Assembly: GCF_049671645.1 (NCBI RefSeq)
Contig: NZ_JBATVG010000027.1
Span: 1-64,000 of the forward strand
DNA from: Castellaniella sp049671645
GTDB taxonomy: Bacteria > Pseudomonadota > Gammaproteobacteria > Burkholderiales > Burkholderiaceae_B
Length of the DNA: 64,000 bases
Direction of reading: 5' to 3'
The notes beneath the pieces are model-generated. The model had not been told where the DNA came from and did no database searches. It was given only the letters and a program-made list of their open reading frames with translations. Positions 51,515-60,191 of the stretch are shown one piece after another. Position 1 is the first letter of the stretch; each line of letters begins with the position of its first letter. Position numbers and translations under genes: made by a program.

Positions 51515-53393
51515 GCCGGGGCATGTCGGGGCCGGCCTTGTCCGGCGCCATGAAGCCGCCGGTCTGGCGGCGCCACAGGTGCGCATACAGCCCGCCCCGG
51601 GCCAGCAGTTCGGCATGGGTGCCGGTTTCGGTGATGCGGCCCTGGTCCAGCACGACCAGGCGGTCCATGCGGGCGATGGTCGACAGCCTGTGCGCGATGG
51701 CGATGACGGTCTTGCCCTGCATCAGGATGTCCAGGCTGTCCTGGATGGCGGCCTCGGTGTCCGAATCCAGGGCGCTGGTGGCCTCGTCCAGCACCAGGAT
51801 CGGGGCATCCTTCAGCAGCACGCGCGCGATGGCGATGCGCTGGCGCTGTCCGCCGGACAGTTTCACGCCGCGCTCGCCCACGGTGGCATCCAGGCCGCGA
51901 TGGCCGTCCCGGTCGATCAGGTCCGGGATGAAGCCGTCGGCCTGGGCCTTGCGGAGGGCTTGCAGGATTTGCGTTTCGGTCGCGTCGGGCCTGCCATACA
52001 GGATATTGTCCCGGATCGAGCGGTGCAGCAGGGACGTGTCCTGGGTGACGACGCCGATCTGCGCCCGCAGGCTTTCCTGGGTGACGAGGGCGATGTCCTG
52101 CCCGTCGATGGTGATGCGGCCCTGGTGGATGTCGTGCAGGCGCAGCAGCAGGCTGACCAGGGTGGATTTCCCGGCGCCGGAGGGCCCGATCAGGCCGACC
52201 TTTTCCCCGCCCTGGATGCTCAGGTCCAGTCCGGTGAAGACAGGGTGCCGCGGATCGTAGTGGAAATGCACGTCCTCCAGGCGCAGGGCGCCGTCGGCGA
52301 CGCGCAGCGGCGGCGCGTCGGCCGAGTCCTGGACGGCCCTGGGCTGCGAAATCGAAGTGATGCCGTCCTGCACCGCCCCGACGTTGGAGAAGATGCTGTT
52401 GACGACCGACATGACCCAGCCCGACATATTGCTGATGCGGATGACCAGTCCGGTGGACAGCGCGATATCGCCCACGGTGACTTCGCCCCGGCTCCAGAGC
52501 CACAGGGCCAGCCCCGACGTGCCGGCGATCAGCAGACTGTTCAGGGCCGTGACGCCCGCGTCCAGCGCGGTGGTGACGCGGGTCATGCGGGCCAGTTTGT
52601 CGGTCTGTTCGGCCAGCGCTTCGGCGACGTAGACTTCTTCCTGCCGGCGGCGTGAGAAGAGCTTCAGCGTCAGGATGTTGCCGTAGCCGTCGACGATGCG
52701 GCCCATCAGCTTGGAGGCCGCTGCCGAGGCTTGCCAGGAGCGGTCCTTCATGAGCGGCACGCAGACCCGCAGCAGGGCCGCGTAGATGGCGATCCAGACG
52801 ATCAGCGGCAGGGCCAGCCGGTAGTCCGCGTGCGCGAACAGGGCGATGGCGCTGCCGGTGTAGACCACCACGTACCAGAGCGCGTCCACCAACTGGACGG
52901 CGGAATCCCGCAACGCATCGCCGGTGCGCAGGATGCGGTTGGCGACCCGGCCGGCATAGTCGTTCTGGAAGAACCCCAGGCTCTGGCGGATCACGTAGCG
53001 GTGGTTCTGCCAGCGGATGCGGTTGGTCAGGTTGGGGACGATGGTCTGGTTGACCAGCAGGTTGTGCAGGCCGCTGAAGACGGGGCGGGCGACGACCGTG
53101 ATCAGCGCCATCCAGATCAGTTCGCGTGCGTGGCGGGTGAAGAAGCCCGGTTCGGGGATCTCCTTGGCCAGATCCACGATACGGCCGATGAAGCCGAACA
53201 AGGCCACTTCGATCGAGGCCACTCCCAGCCCCACCACCAGGATGGCCAGGAACACCGGCCAGACCTGGGCCAGATAGAAGGCATAGAAACGCCCCACCGA
53301 CGTCGGCGGCATGCGCTCGTCGGGTTCCTGGAAGACGGCGATCCGGGATTCGAACCAACGGAACAGGGGGGTGATCAGGGTAGAGAAACGCAT
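51504..53393 (-). CDS. ABC exporter, fused permease and ATPase (MsbA/HlyB-like half-transporter)
   Basis: A 629-residue half-transporter. Residues about 40-340 form six TM segments (for example YAGRVANRILRTGD in the coupling region). The C-terminal ATPase has GPSGAGKSTL, the signature LSGGQRQR, Walker B ILVLDEATSALD and switch IAHRLSTI. It should act as a homodimer. It stands as a single gene; lipid, peptide or drug export cannot be told apart from the sequence. Confidence 0.9.
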   Translation of the reverse strand: MRFSTLITPLFRWFESRIAVFQEPDERMPPTSVGRFYAFYLAQVWPVFLAILVVGLGVASIEVALFGFIGRIVDLAKEIPEPGFFTRHARELIWMALITVVARPVFSGLHNLLVNQTIVPNLTNRIRWQNHRYVIRQSLGFFQNDYAGRVANRILRTGDALRDSAVQLVDALWYVVVYTGSAIALFAHADYRLALPLIVWIAIYAALLRVCVPLMKDRSWQASAAASKLMGRIVDGYGNILTLKLFSRRRQEEVYVAEALAEQTDKLARMTRVTTALDAGVTALNSLLIAGTSGLALWLWSRGEVTVGDIALSTGLVIRISNMSGWVMSVVNSIFSNVGAVQDGITSISQPRAVQDSADAPPLRVADGALRLEDVHFHYDPRHPVFTGLDLSIQGGEKVGLIGPSGAGKSTLVSLLLRLHDIHQGRITIDGQDIALVTQESLRAQIGVVTQDTSLLHRSIRDNILYGRPDATETQILQALRKAQADGFIPDLIDRDGHRGLDATVGERGVKLSGGQRQRIAIARVLLKDAPILVLDEATSALDSDTEAAIQDSLDILMQGKTVIAIAHRLSTIARMDRLVVLDQGRITETGTHAELLARGGLYAHLWRRQTGGFMAPDKAGPDMPRPTS

Positions 53394-53519
53394 GGTGTGG
53401 AGAGGCCCATTCTACGCGGTCGCGAGCGCGCCGTTTCACGATCCGGGGCGCGGCGCTGGCGCTCGCCGTTTCTGATCACGAAGCGCAGGACACCCGGATC
53501 AATTTGGCGTACAGTCAAA

Positions 53520-53543
53520 AAGACCGTCCGATCCGGCGGTCTT
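53520..53543. promoter_or_regulatory. inverted repeat upstream of wrbA
   Basis: AAGACCG (53520-53526) and CGGTCTT (53537-53543) are exact reverse complements around 10 bases, about 25 bases before the wrbA start. It may be an operator or a leader hairpin. Confidence 0.4.
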
Positions 53544-53568
53544 GATCTGAACCTTCCAGGAGATTCGC

Positions 53569-54159
53569 ATGAGTGTTCGGCTTGCCGTCATTTATTACTC
53601 GACCTATGGCACCAATTTCCAGATGGCGTCGATCGCCGCCGAAGCCGCCAAGGCCGCGGGCGCCGAGGTCCGGTTGCTGAAAGCGCCGGAAACGGCCCCG
53701 GCCCAGGTGGTTGCCGGCCAGGAAGCCTGGAAGGCCCAGGCCGACAAGACCGCCGATATTCCCGCCGTCACGGCGGGTGATATGGAATGGGCCAATGCCT
53801 ACCTGTTTTCCTGCCCCACCCGGTTCGGCGTCATGGCCAGCCAGATGCGCGCCTTCATCGATACGCTGGGCGGCGTGTGGGCCAAGGGCGGCCTGGCCAA
53901 CAAGGCTGTGTCGGCCATGTCGTCCGCGCAGAACGCGCACGGCGGCCAGGAGGCCACCATTCTGTCCTTCTATGCCACGGTATGTCACTGGGGCAGCGTC
54001 ATCGTGGCGCCCGGCTTCACCGATCCGTCCATTTTCAAGGTCGGCGGCAATCCGTATGGGTACAGCCATACCCAGGGCGCTCCTTTCACGGATGACGTGA
54101 AAGCCGCCATCGGCTACCAGGCCCGCCGCCTGGTGCAGTTTGCGGGAAAGCTGGAATAA
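53569..54159 (+). CDS. wrbA: NAD(P)H:quinone oxidoreductase, WrbA type
   Basis: A 196-residue flavodoxin-fold enzyme. The FMN phosphate loop is YYSTYGTNFQMA (residues 9-20), SCPTRFGVMASQMRAF is the second FMN segment and CHWGSVIVAPGF the third. It reduces quinones by two electrons using NAD(P)H. AGGAGA lies before the ATG. msrP follows after 42 bases, so wrbA may be co-transcribed with the MsrPQ repair system. Confidence 0.92.
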   Translation: MSVRLAVIYYSTYGTNFQMASIAAEAAKAAGAEVRLLKAPETAPAQVVAGQEAWKAQADKTADIPAVTAGDMEWANAYLFSCPTRFGVMASQMRAFIDTLGGVWAKGGLANKAVSAMSSAQNAHGGQEATILSFYATVCHWGSVIVAPGFTDPSIFKVGGNPYGYSHTQGAPFTDDVKAAIGYQARRLVQFAGKLE

Positions 54160-54201
54160 ACGAGAGGGCCGGCGGCGCCTGCGGCCCGGAGGTTTGACAT
54201 C

Positions 54202-55164
54202 ATGCGCACGAAACAGGGACCCTTCATTCCATCGTCCGAGATCACGCCCGAATCCGTCTGGCTCGGGCGGCGACGGTGGCTGCGCCAGGCGGCGCTGGGA
54301 TCCCTGGCGCTGGGGGCCGCCGGGCTGGCGCGGGCCGCCGATGACGACAGCCCCGTCGGTCCTGTGCTCGACGCCCCGCTGGATGCGCGCTGGTCCACGA
54401 CCGAAAAGCCCAATGGCTGGCGCGACATCACCACCTACAACAATTTTTACGAGTTCGGCACGGGCAAGGGAGACCCCGCCGCCCATGCCGGGCGCATGAA
54501 GCTGCAGCCCTGGGCCGTGAAAATCGACGGCGCAGTGCAGCATCCCATGACGCTGGATCTGGACGACCTGCGCAGTCTGGCGCCTCTGGAAGAGCGCGTC
54601 TACCGGCTGCGCTGCGTCGAAGCCTGGTCCATGGTCATCCCCTGGATCGGTTATTCGCTGTCGCATCTGCTGAAGCGGGTCGGGCCGACCTCGGATGCCC
54701 GCTATGTGGTGTTCACGACCGTTGTGCAGCCCGACGTCATGCCGGGGGTGCGCCAGGGGATCCTGGATTGGCCCTACACCGAGGGCCTGAGGATGGACGA
54801 AGCCATGCATCCGCTGACGCTGCTGACCTTCGGGGTGTACGGGCGCGCGCTGCCGGCGCAGAACGGCGCTCCGCTGCGGGTGATCGTGCCCTGGAAATAC
54901 GGCTTCAAGTCCGCCAAATCCCTGGTCCACATCCGTCTGCAATCCGAGCCCCCCGTCACGAGCTGGATGCGGGCGGCGCCCCGGGAATACGGCTTTTACG
55001 CCAACGTCAATCCCGCCGTGCCGCACCCGCGCTGGAGCCAGGCCACCGAACAGCGGATCGGTTCGGGCTTTTTCGCGCCCCGCCTGCAGACGCAGCCGTT
55101 CAACGGCTATGCGAACGAGGTCGCCGCGCTGTATGCCGGCATGGATCTGAAGCAGAACTTCTGA
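54202..55164 (+). CDS. msrP: periplasmic protein-methionine-sulfoxide reductase, catalytic subunit
   Basis: A 320-residue molybdoenzyme. The N-terminus carries a Tat signal (RRRWLRQAALGSLALGAAG) with a cut near ARA. The molybdopterin-binding Cys is in YRLRCVEAWSMVIPW, followed by VVFTTVVQPDVMPG and KYGFKSAKSL. It repairs oxidised methionine in periplasmic proteins. The gene overlaps msrQ by 1 base. Confidence 0.95.
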   Translation: MRTKQGPFIPSSEITPESVWLGRRRWLRQAALGSLALGAAGLARAADDDSPVGPVLDAPLDARWSTTEKPNGWRDITTYNNFYEFGTGKGDPAAHAGRMKLQPWAVKIDGAVQHPMTLDLDDLRSLAPLEERVYRLRCVEAWSMVIPWIGYSLSHLLKRVGPTSDARYVVFTTVVQPDVMPGVRQGILDWPYTEGLRMDEAMHPLTLLTFGVYGRALPAQNGAPLRVIVPWKYGFKSAKSLVHIRLQSEPPVTSWMRAAPREYGFYANVNPAVPHPRWSQATEQRIGSGFFAPRLQTQPFNGYANEVAALYAGMDLKQNF

Positions 55165-55769
55165 TGCGTTCCGGAGGGTGGCTGACCGTATGCATTCACG
55201 GCCTGGGCCTGTTCCCCCTGCTGCGTTGGGTGGCGCTGGGGGCGACCCAGGGCCTGGGCGTGAATCCGCAGGAATTCCTGACCCGCTCATCGGGCACCTG
55301 GGCGCTGGCCCTGCTGTGGATCGTGTTGTGCGTGACGCCGCTGCGCCGTCTGGCGGGCTGGGGGCGCCTGGTGAAGCATCGGCGGGCCCTGGGGCTGTAT
55401 GCGTTTTTCTACACGATCCTGCACGTGATCGCCTGGGCGATCTGGGATCGCGGCGGTGTGCCTGCCGCAATGTGGACGGACATCTGGCAGCGGGATTTCA
55501 TCGGCGTCGGAACGGTGGCCGTGTTGCTGTTGCTGCCATTGGCGTTGACGTCCACCAAGGGCTGGATGCGACGCCTGGGACGCGGGTGGAAGCGGCTGCA
55601 CTGGCTGATCTACCCGGCTGCTGCGTTATCCGTCCTGCATTTCGAGTGGATGCGGGCGGGCAAGAATGATTTCATGGAACCGCGTCTGTATGCCGTGGGG
55701 CTGGCGATCCTGCTGGGCTTGCGCGTGTTCTGGTGGTATCGGGCCAGGCAAGAGAGACACATGCGATGA
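55164..55769 (+). CDS. msrQ: heme-binding membrane subunit of the MsrPQ system
   Basis: A 201-residue inner-membrane protein with about six TM segments. It has the ferric-reductase-like features TRSSGTWAL and His residues in FFYTILHVIAWAI and LHWLIYPAAALSVLHFEW that can hold b-type heme. It takes electrons from quinols or flavin and passes them to MsrP. The start overlaps the msrP stop and its own stop overlaps the next gene by 4 bases. Confidence 0.94.
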   Translation: MRSGGWLTVCIHGLGLFPLLRWVALGATQGLGVNPQEFLTRSSGTWALALLWIVLCVTPLRRLAGWGRLVKHRRALGLYAFFYTILHVIAWAIWDRGGVPAAMWTDIWQRDFIGVGTVAVLLLLPLALTSTKGWMRRLGRGWKRLHWLIYPAAALSVLHFEWMRAGKNDFMEPRLYAVGLAILLGLRVFWWYRARQERHMR

Positions 55770-56686
55770 ATCCTGTATCTGAAGAGCAGTCGGGACCGCG
55801 GCTGGAGGCGCTGCGGCTGGGTTTTATCGGCGCCGGGCGCCTGGCGCAGGCGCTGGCGTTGGCCTTGCAGCAGGCCGGAGCGCCGGTGGCCTGGGTGGGC
55901 AGCCGCCGCCCGGACGGCGCCCGCGCCATGGCCGGGATGCTGCAGGCTTGCCAGGCCTGCGATCCACAGGGCGTGGCCGATCACTGCGACCTGGTGTTCA
56001 TCACGACGCCGGACGCGGCGATTGCCGGGGTGGCTGAGACCGTGGCCTGGCGCGCGGGCCAGGGGGTGGTGCATTGCAGCGGCGCGACGTCCGTGGCGGT
56101 GCTGCAGCCGGCCGCCGACGCGGGCGCGTGGATCGGCGGCTTTCACCCCATGCAGGCATTCGGCGCCGATCCGCAGGCGGCGGTGCGCAGCCTGCCGGGC
56201 TGCACCGTAGCGATCGAAGCGGCCGCGCCGCCGCTGGATGCCTGGCTGCATGCGCTGGCGCAGCGCCTGGGATGTGCGGGGCTGACCTTGCCGCCGGGCG
56301 CGCGGGCGCGCTATCACGCCTCGGGCGGGTACGCCTCGCAGCATGTTCATGTGTTGCTGGCCGAAGCCGTGCGTCTGTGGCAGTCCTGGGGGGCGACGGA
56401 ACAGCAGGCGCTGGATGCCTTGCTGCCCTTGTTGCGGGGGACGCTGGCCTCGCTGGCCCGCAGCGGCGTGGCGGGCGGCATGCCGGGGCCGGTGTCGCGC
56501 GGGGATGCCGGCACCGTGCGATTGCATCGGCAGGCCTTGCAGGCGGTGGACCCGGCCATGCGCGACCTGTACGACCGCTTGTGCGTGCGCGGAGTCGCTT
56601 TGGCTCAGGCTGCGGGGCGGCTGGACCCCGCGCAGGTCAGCTTGATGCAGCAGACGCTGGACGCGCTGCCCGATCAGAAGGAATAG
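55766..56686 (+). CDS. Rossmann-like protein with DUF2520 domain
   Basis: A 306-residue protein. The N-terminal NAD(P)-binding fold carries GFIGAGRLAQALALALQ (residues 19-35) and the C-terminal helical region is of the DUF2520 type (YHASGGYASQHVHVLLAEA). It resembles pyrroline-5-carboxylate reductase/F420-dependent reductase relatives, but its reaction is not known. It starts within the msrQ stop, so it is part of that operon. The 3' end overlaps the convergent porin-like gene by 13 bases. Confidence 0.82.
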   Translation: MNPVSEEQSGPRLEALRLGFIGAGRLAQALALALQQAGAPVAWVGSRRPDGARAMAGMLQACQACDPQGVADHCDLVFITTPDAAIAGVAETVAWRAGQGVVHCSGATSVAVLQPAADAGAWIGGFHPMQAFGADPQAAVRSLPGCTVAIEAAAPPLDAWLHALAQRLGCAGLTLPPGARARYHASGGYASQHVHVLLAEAVRLWQSWGATEQQALDALLPLLRGTLASLARSGVAGGMPGPVSRGDAGTVRLHRQALQAVDPAMRDLYDRLCVRGVALAQAAGRLDPAQVSLMQQTLDALPDQKE

Positions 56687-57456
56687 CTGCCGCCCAGCAG
56701 GGTCTGGAACTGGGTTTTCTGTTTGACCATCGGGCTGTCGCCGGCTTCTCCGACCAGCCGGCTGGTGCCGACCAGACTGGTCAGGCTCAGGCGTTCCGTC
56801 ACGGCATAGCGGGCGGTCAGCCGGGCCGAGACGTCCTTGAGGCCGGATGTGGGCTGGTACCGCGCCAGGCCGGAACGGTTGGATTGAGTGCCGTTGATGC
56901 CGAAATAGCTGTCCATGTACTTTTCGTTGGCCCAGCTGGCGCCCACGCTGGGGGTCAGGCGCAGGCGGTCGGTCAGTTCGTATGGGTAGGACACGCGGGA
57001 GTCGACCAGCAGGCCCCGGTCGCGGTGGGTGACGGCCTGGGTCGCCGCCACGCTGAGGATCGTTCCGGCGACGGTCGTGGACACGCCCAGCCGCGCGCCG
57101 ACCGCGTCGGACAGGCCGCCGATGCCGGGCGGAACATCGTCCCCGCCGTAGCCCCACATCATGTTCAGGCCGGCATCCAGGGTCAGGTTCTTGCTCTGGA
57201 TCAGGCTCATGCCGATACCGTCTTCGGTGCGCGCGTAGAAGCGGCCGAGCCGCGCATTGACGATGGGAATGGTCCTGCCCTTGTATTGATCCGAGCCTTC
57301 GTAGCGGGGCGTGGCGGCGATGCCGGCCCCCAGGGTGACGCTGTTTTCCGCCGCGTATGTGGCGCCGATGGGCGCGGTGGACACGCCCAGCAGGAGAAGC
57401 GCGATATTCAGGTGCGAAGCGCGGGGACGTGAAAAACGAAGGGGATTCATGATCAT
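56674..57456 (-). CDS. MipA/OmpV family outer-membrane protein
   Basis: A 260-residue protein. The signal peptide ends near ATYA (about residue 35). The mature barrel begins NSVTLGAGIAATPRYEGSD, the family signature, and the C-terminus ends in an aromatic Phe (GGSYSF), as usual for outer-membrane barrels. The ATG at 57456 or 57450 is preferred over the longer frame. MipA is a scaffold for murein synthesis in E. coli; other members are porin-like. Confidence 0.88.
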   Translation of the reverse strand: MIMNPLRFSRPRASHLNIALLLLGVSTAPIGATYAAENSVTLGAGIAATPRYEGSDQYKGRTIPIVNARLGRFYARTEDGIGMSLIQSKNLTLDAGLNMMWGYGGDDVPPGIGGLSDAVGARLGVSTTVAGTILSVAATQAVTHRDRGLLVDSRVSYPYELTDRLRLTPSVGASWANEKYMDSYFGINGTQSNRSGLARYQPTSGLKDVSARLTARYAVTERLSLTSLVGTSRLVGEAGDSPMVKQKTQFQTLLGGSYSF

Positions 57457-57507
57457 GGGGTGTGGTTCAAGAGTCGGACAGCGCACTAGTAGCGGCGATG
57501 GGCGTCG

Positions 57508-58239
57508 TCAAGGCGCGGCGGTGGGGCGTCGCTGTCCCTGACGGATGAAGTTCAGGATCCAGCGGCCGACCAGCAGATCGTCCGTCGGGCCGCGCAGGCT
57601 GTGCCTGGCTGCCAGCAAGCGTTCGGGGGCGATGCGGTCCCGGCGGGTGGACAGCAGGTCTTCCAGGTAGGCGCGGGAAAATTCCGGATGCCCCTGGATG
57701 CCCAGGCAAGTGTTGCCGATCTGCATCATGTAGATCGGGCAGAAACCGCTGCGGGCCAGCACCCGGCCCTGGGGCGGCAGTTCGACCACCTGGTCCTGGT
57801 GGCTGGCCAGCAACTGCAGCGTCTGCGAGCGCCAGGGCGTCATCCAGGGTTCCTGCTGGTCCAGGGTGGTCGGGTAGGCGCCCAGTCCCCAGCCCAGGGG
57901 GCTGCGTGCCACGCGGCCGCCCAGCGCCTTGGCGATCAGTTGGTGACCGAAGCAGATGCCTACCAGCGGTTGGCGGGTCTGCCAGAGCGCGCGGATGAAA
58001 TCCGAAAGCCGCCCGATCCAGTCGGCGTCGTCATTGGCGCCGCATTTCGACCCGGTGGTGATCCAGCCGTCCACATCCGTGGCGCGGTCCGGCATCCGAC
58101 CCTGGTGACAGGCGAAGACCTGGAACTGCAGTTCCGGGTCGACCGCCCGCAGCAAGGCCTGGATCATGTCGGGGTAGTTGCCGTGCCGCCCGATCAAAGG
58201 CTGGGCGACGTCGTCGCATTGCAATAAACCGATCTTCAT
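57508..58239 (-). CDS. class I glutamine amidotransferase (GATase1) family protein
   Basis: A 243-residue GATase1-like protein. The nucleophile Cys lies in LVGICFGHQLIAKALGG, and the His-x-Glu partner in GIQGHPEFSRAYLE, so the catalytic triad is complete. There is no synthase domain. Such free-standing proteins include gamma-glutamyl-gamma-aminobutyrate hydrolase-like and GuaA-like members of unknown role. The ATG at 58239 fits the domain start, though the ribosome-binding site is weak. Confidence 0.87.
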   Translation of the reverse strand: MKIGLLQCDDVAQPLIGRHGNYPDMIQALLRAVDPELQFQVFACHQGRMPDRATDVDGWITTGSKCGANDDADWIGRLSDFIRALWQTRQPLVGICFGHQLIAKALGGRVARSPLGWGLGAYPTTLDQQEPWMTPWRSQTLQLLASHQDQVVELPPQGRVLARSGFCPIYMMQIGNTCLGIQGHPEFSRAYLEDLLSTRRDRIAPERLLAARHSLRGPTDDLLVGRWILNFIRQGQRRPTAAP

Positions 58240-58265
58240 GGGTGATGCAAGAGGTTGGCGAGGGA

Positions 58266-58976
58266 TCAATAGCCCTCGAATTCTTCGGCGCGGATGTTGT
58301 CTTCGTTGGCGCCGATCTCGATCAGCAACGCCCGCGTGGCCTTGACCATGCCTTCGGGGCCGGCCAGGTAGAACCGGGGAGCAGCCAGGTCGGGCACGTG
58401 GCGGCGGATCATGTCGCCATCGACGCGGCCGTATTCCGCGCCGTCCACGCGGGCCTGGGTGTAGGCCGGGACGAACGTGAAGTTCGCGTGCTGGCGGGCC
58501 ATCTGCTGCAGCTCGGCGGTATAGGCCGCCTGAGCCGGCGTGCGGTTGGCATAGATCAGGGTCAGGCGGTGGCTGGTCTTGTCGTGCAGGGCTTGTGCGA
58601 TCATGCTGCGCACCGGGGTGATGCCGATACCGCCGATGATGAATACCGCCGGCACGGATTCGGTTTTATGCAGGGTGAAATCCCCAAACGGCGCGATCAG
58701 CTTGACCACAGTGCCGTCCGGTGTTTTTTTGAAGGCTTCCTTGAATGGCGTGCCGCGCATCCGCGTGGCGACCGCCACGTGGGGTTCGAACGGCGCGTTG
58801 ACGAAGGAAAACCCGTGCATGCCGTCGTGTTTGGGCGTGCCTTCAGGGCTGGGCAGCTTCACGTCGCAGAACTGGCCGGCGCGAATGTCCAGACCAGCGG
58901 GTTTTTCCAGCGTGAATTCCATGGTGCCCTCAGCCACTTCCCGTTTGCTGATGAGCTTGACGTCGTATGTCGTCAT
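58266..58976 (-). CDS. FAD/NAD(P)H-dependent oxidoreductase (ferredoxin-NADP reductase-like)
   Basis: A 236-residue flavoenzyme. An FAD-binding beta barrel (GFSFVNAP region) is followed by an NAD(P)-binding domain with IIGGIGITPVRSM and YLAGPEGMV. No 2Fe-2S domain is attached. The ATG at 58976 is chosen because AAGGGG lies about 5 bases before it; the longer frame is unlike the family. It could supply electrons to an oxygenase or reduce flavins. No partner is obvious nearby. Confidence 0.85.
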   Translation of the reverse strand: MTTYDVKLISKREVAEGTMEFTLEKPAGLDIRAGQFCDVKLPSPEGTPKHDGMHGFSFVNAPFEPHVAVATRMRGTPFKEAFKKTPDGTVVKLIAPFGDFTLHKTESVPAVFIIGGIGITPVRSMIAQALHDKTSHRLTLIYANRTPAQAAYTAELQQMARQHANFTFVPAYTQARVDGAEYGRVDGDMIRRHVPDLAAPRFYLAGPEGMVKATRALLIEIGANEDNIRAEEFEGY

Positions 58977-59125
58977 GGTGTGCCCCTTTTTATACGGTCG
59001 ATCACAGTGTGTTCTCGTCGCGCAAGGCGGAACATCCGGGAACAGTATAGGTCGTGCGGCCGGGCGCCGGCGGCTTTCAGGGGATGGCGGCAGGGGTATC
59101 GCTCGGGCCCTTGGGAAGCGGGGGG

Positions 59126-60064
59126 CTAGTGCCCGCCGGAATGATTGATGACGCGGCAGCCCTGCCAGACCCCCTGAAGCACCAGATCCGTGGCCAGGCG
59201 GCTGCACATTCCGAGGACTTCCCGCGTGGCCACGGAGATGGGCAGCGTTTCGCTGACGCACAGGCAGATTTCCCGCGAGAGTTCGAAGGCCAGGGGATGC
59301 ATGGCGATGCTTCCAAGCTGCACTTCGTCGTGACCCGCGGAGTAGGGCAGGACGGTGGTGGCGATGCCGGCTTTGACTGCGGGGATGAGGATGGCGGAAG
59401 TGCTGGCCTCGGCCAGCAGGTGGTAGGACAGGTGCCGCTGCAAAAAGGCATGCTCGATCCGTGACCGCAGTGTATTGGGCAGGCTGGGCAGGACCAGCGG
59501 ATGGCGGGCCATTTCTTCCAGGGATACGGGACTGTTGTCGTGCCGTAGTGAAGGATGGGTGAATAAGTACAGGTCCTCGAACAGCAGGGGTTGGCAGTGC
59601 ATGCCTTTGGGTTTCTTTGGGTCGGGGGCCAGGGCGAAATCGACGCGGCCCTGCATCACCATGGATGTGAGGTCGGCGCTGGGCACGTCAACGATTTCCA
59701 GCACGATGGCCGGATGGCGCGCTCTGAGCAGTTCGATCAGACGCAGCGCCAGCATTCTTGCGGTGCTGGACGCCATGCCGATGGAGACCGTGCCGGAGAT
59801 GAGGCCTTGCTTGCGGGAAATCAGCGCCCGCGTGTTGTCGACCTGCCGCAGGATGGCGCGGGCGTGCTGATACAGCAGCTCGCCTTCCTCCGTCGCCAGC
59901 ATGCCTCGGGCCGTGCGGTTCAGCAGTTTGACCCCGAGTTCTTCTTCCAATAACGTGATTTGCTGACTGAGCGCGGGCTGTGCGATGTGCAGCATTTCCG
60001 CTGCGCGAGTCATGTTCTGGGCTTCGACGATGCGGGTGAAGTAATTGAGTTGCCTCAGATTCAT
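59126..60064 (-). CDS. LysR family transcriptional regulator
   Basis: A 312-residue LysR protein starting MNLRQLNYFTRIVEAQN, with the HTH TRAAEMLHIAQPALSQQITL and an effector domain. The ATG at 60064 is the natural start; upstream residues have no family similarity. It is divergent from the CoA-transferase/TRAP group across about 125 AT-rich bases and is the likely regulator of that group. Confidence 0.88.
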   Translation of the reverse strand: MNLRQLNYFTRIVEAQNMTRAAEMLHIAQPALSQQITLLEEELGVKLLNRTARGMLATEEGELLYQHARAILRQVDNTRALISRKQGLISGTVSIGMASSTARMLALRLIELLRARHPAIVLEIVDVPSADLTSMVMQGRVDFALAPDPKKPKGMHCQPLLFEDLYLFTHPSLRHDNSPVSLEEMARHPLVLPSLPNTLRSRIEHAFLQRHLSYHLLAEASTSAILIPAVKAGIATTVLPYSAGHDEVQLGSIAMHPLAFELSREICLCVSETLPISVATREVLGMCSRLATDLVLQGVWQGCRVINHSGGH

Positions 60065-60191
60065 CCTGGCCTCTTTCAGCGTGTCGACCCGTTGATTATA
60101 AGTAAATCCGATTGCTGGCTCAGTAAATACTATTTCAATTCGCCGCACGTCGTCCCTAGAATCGTTGAAAAGACATCAAGGAGACAAAACG

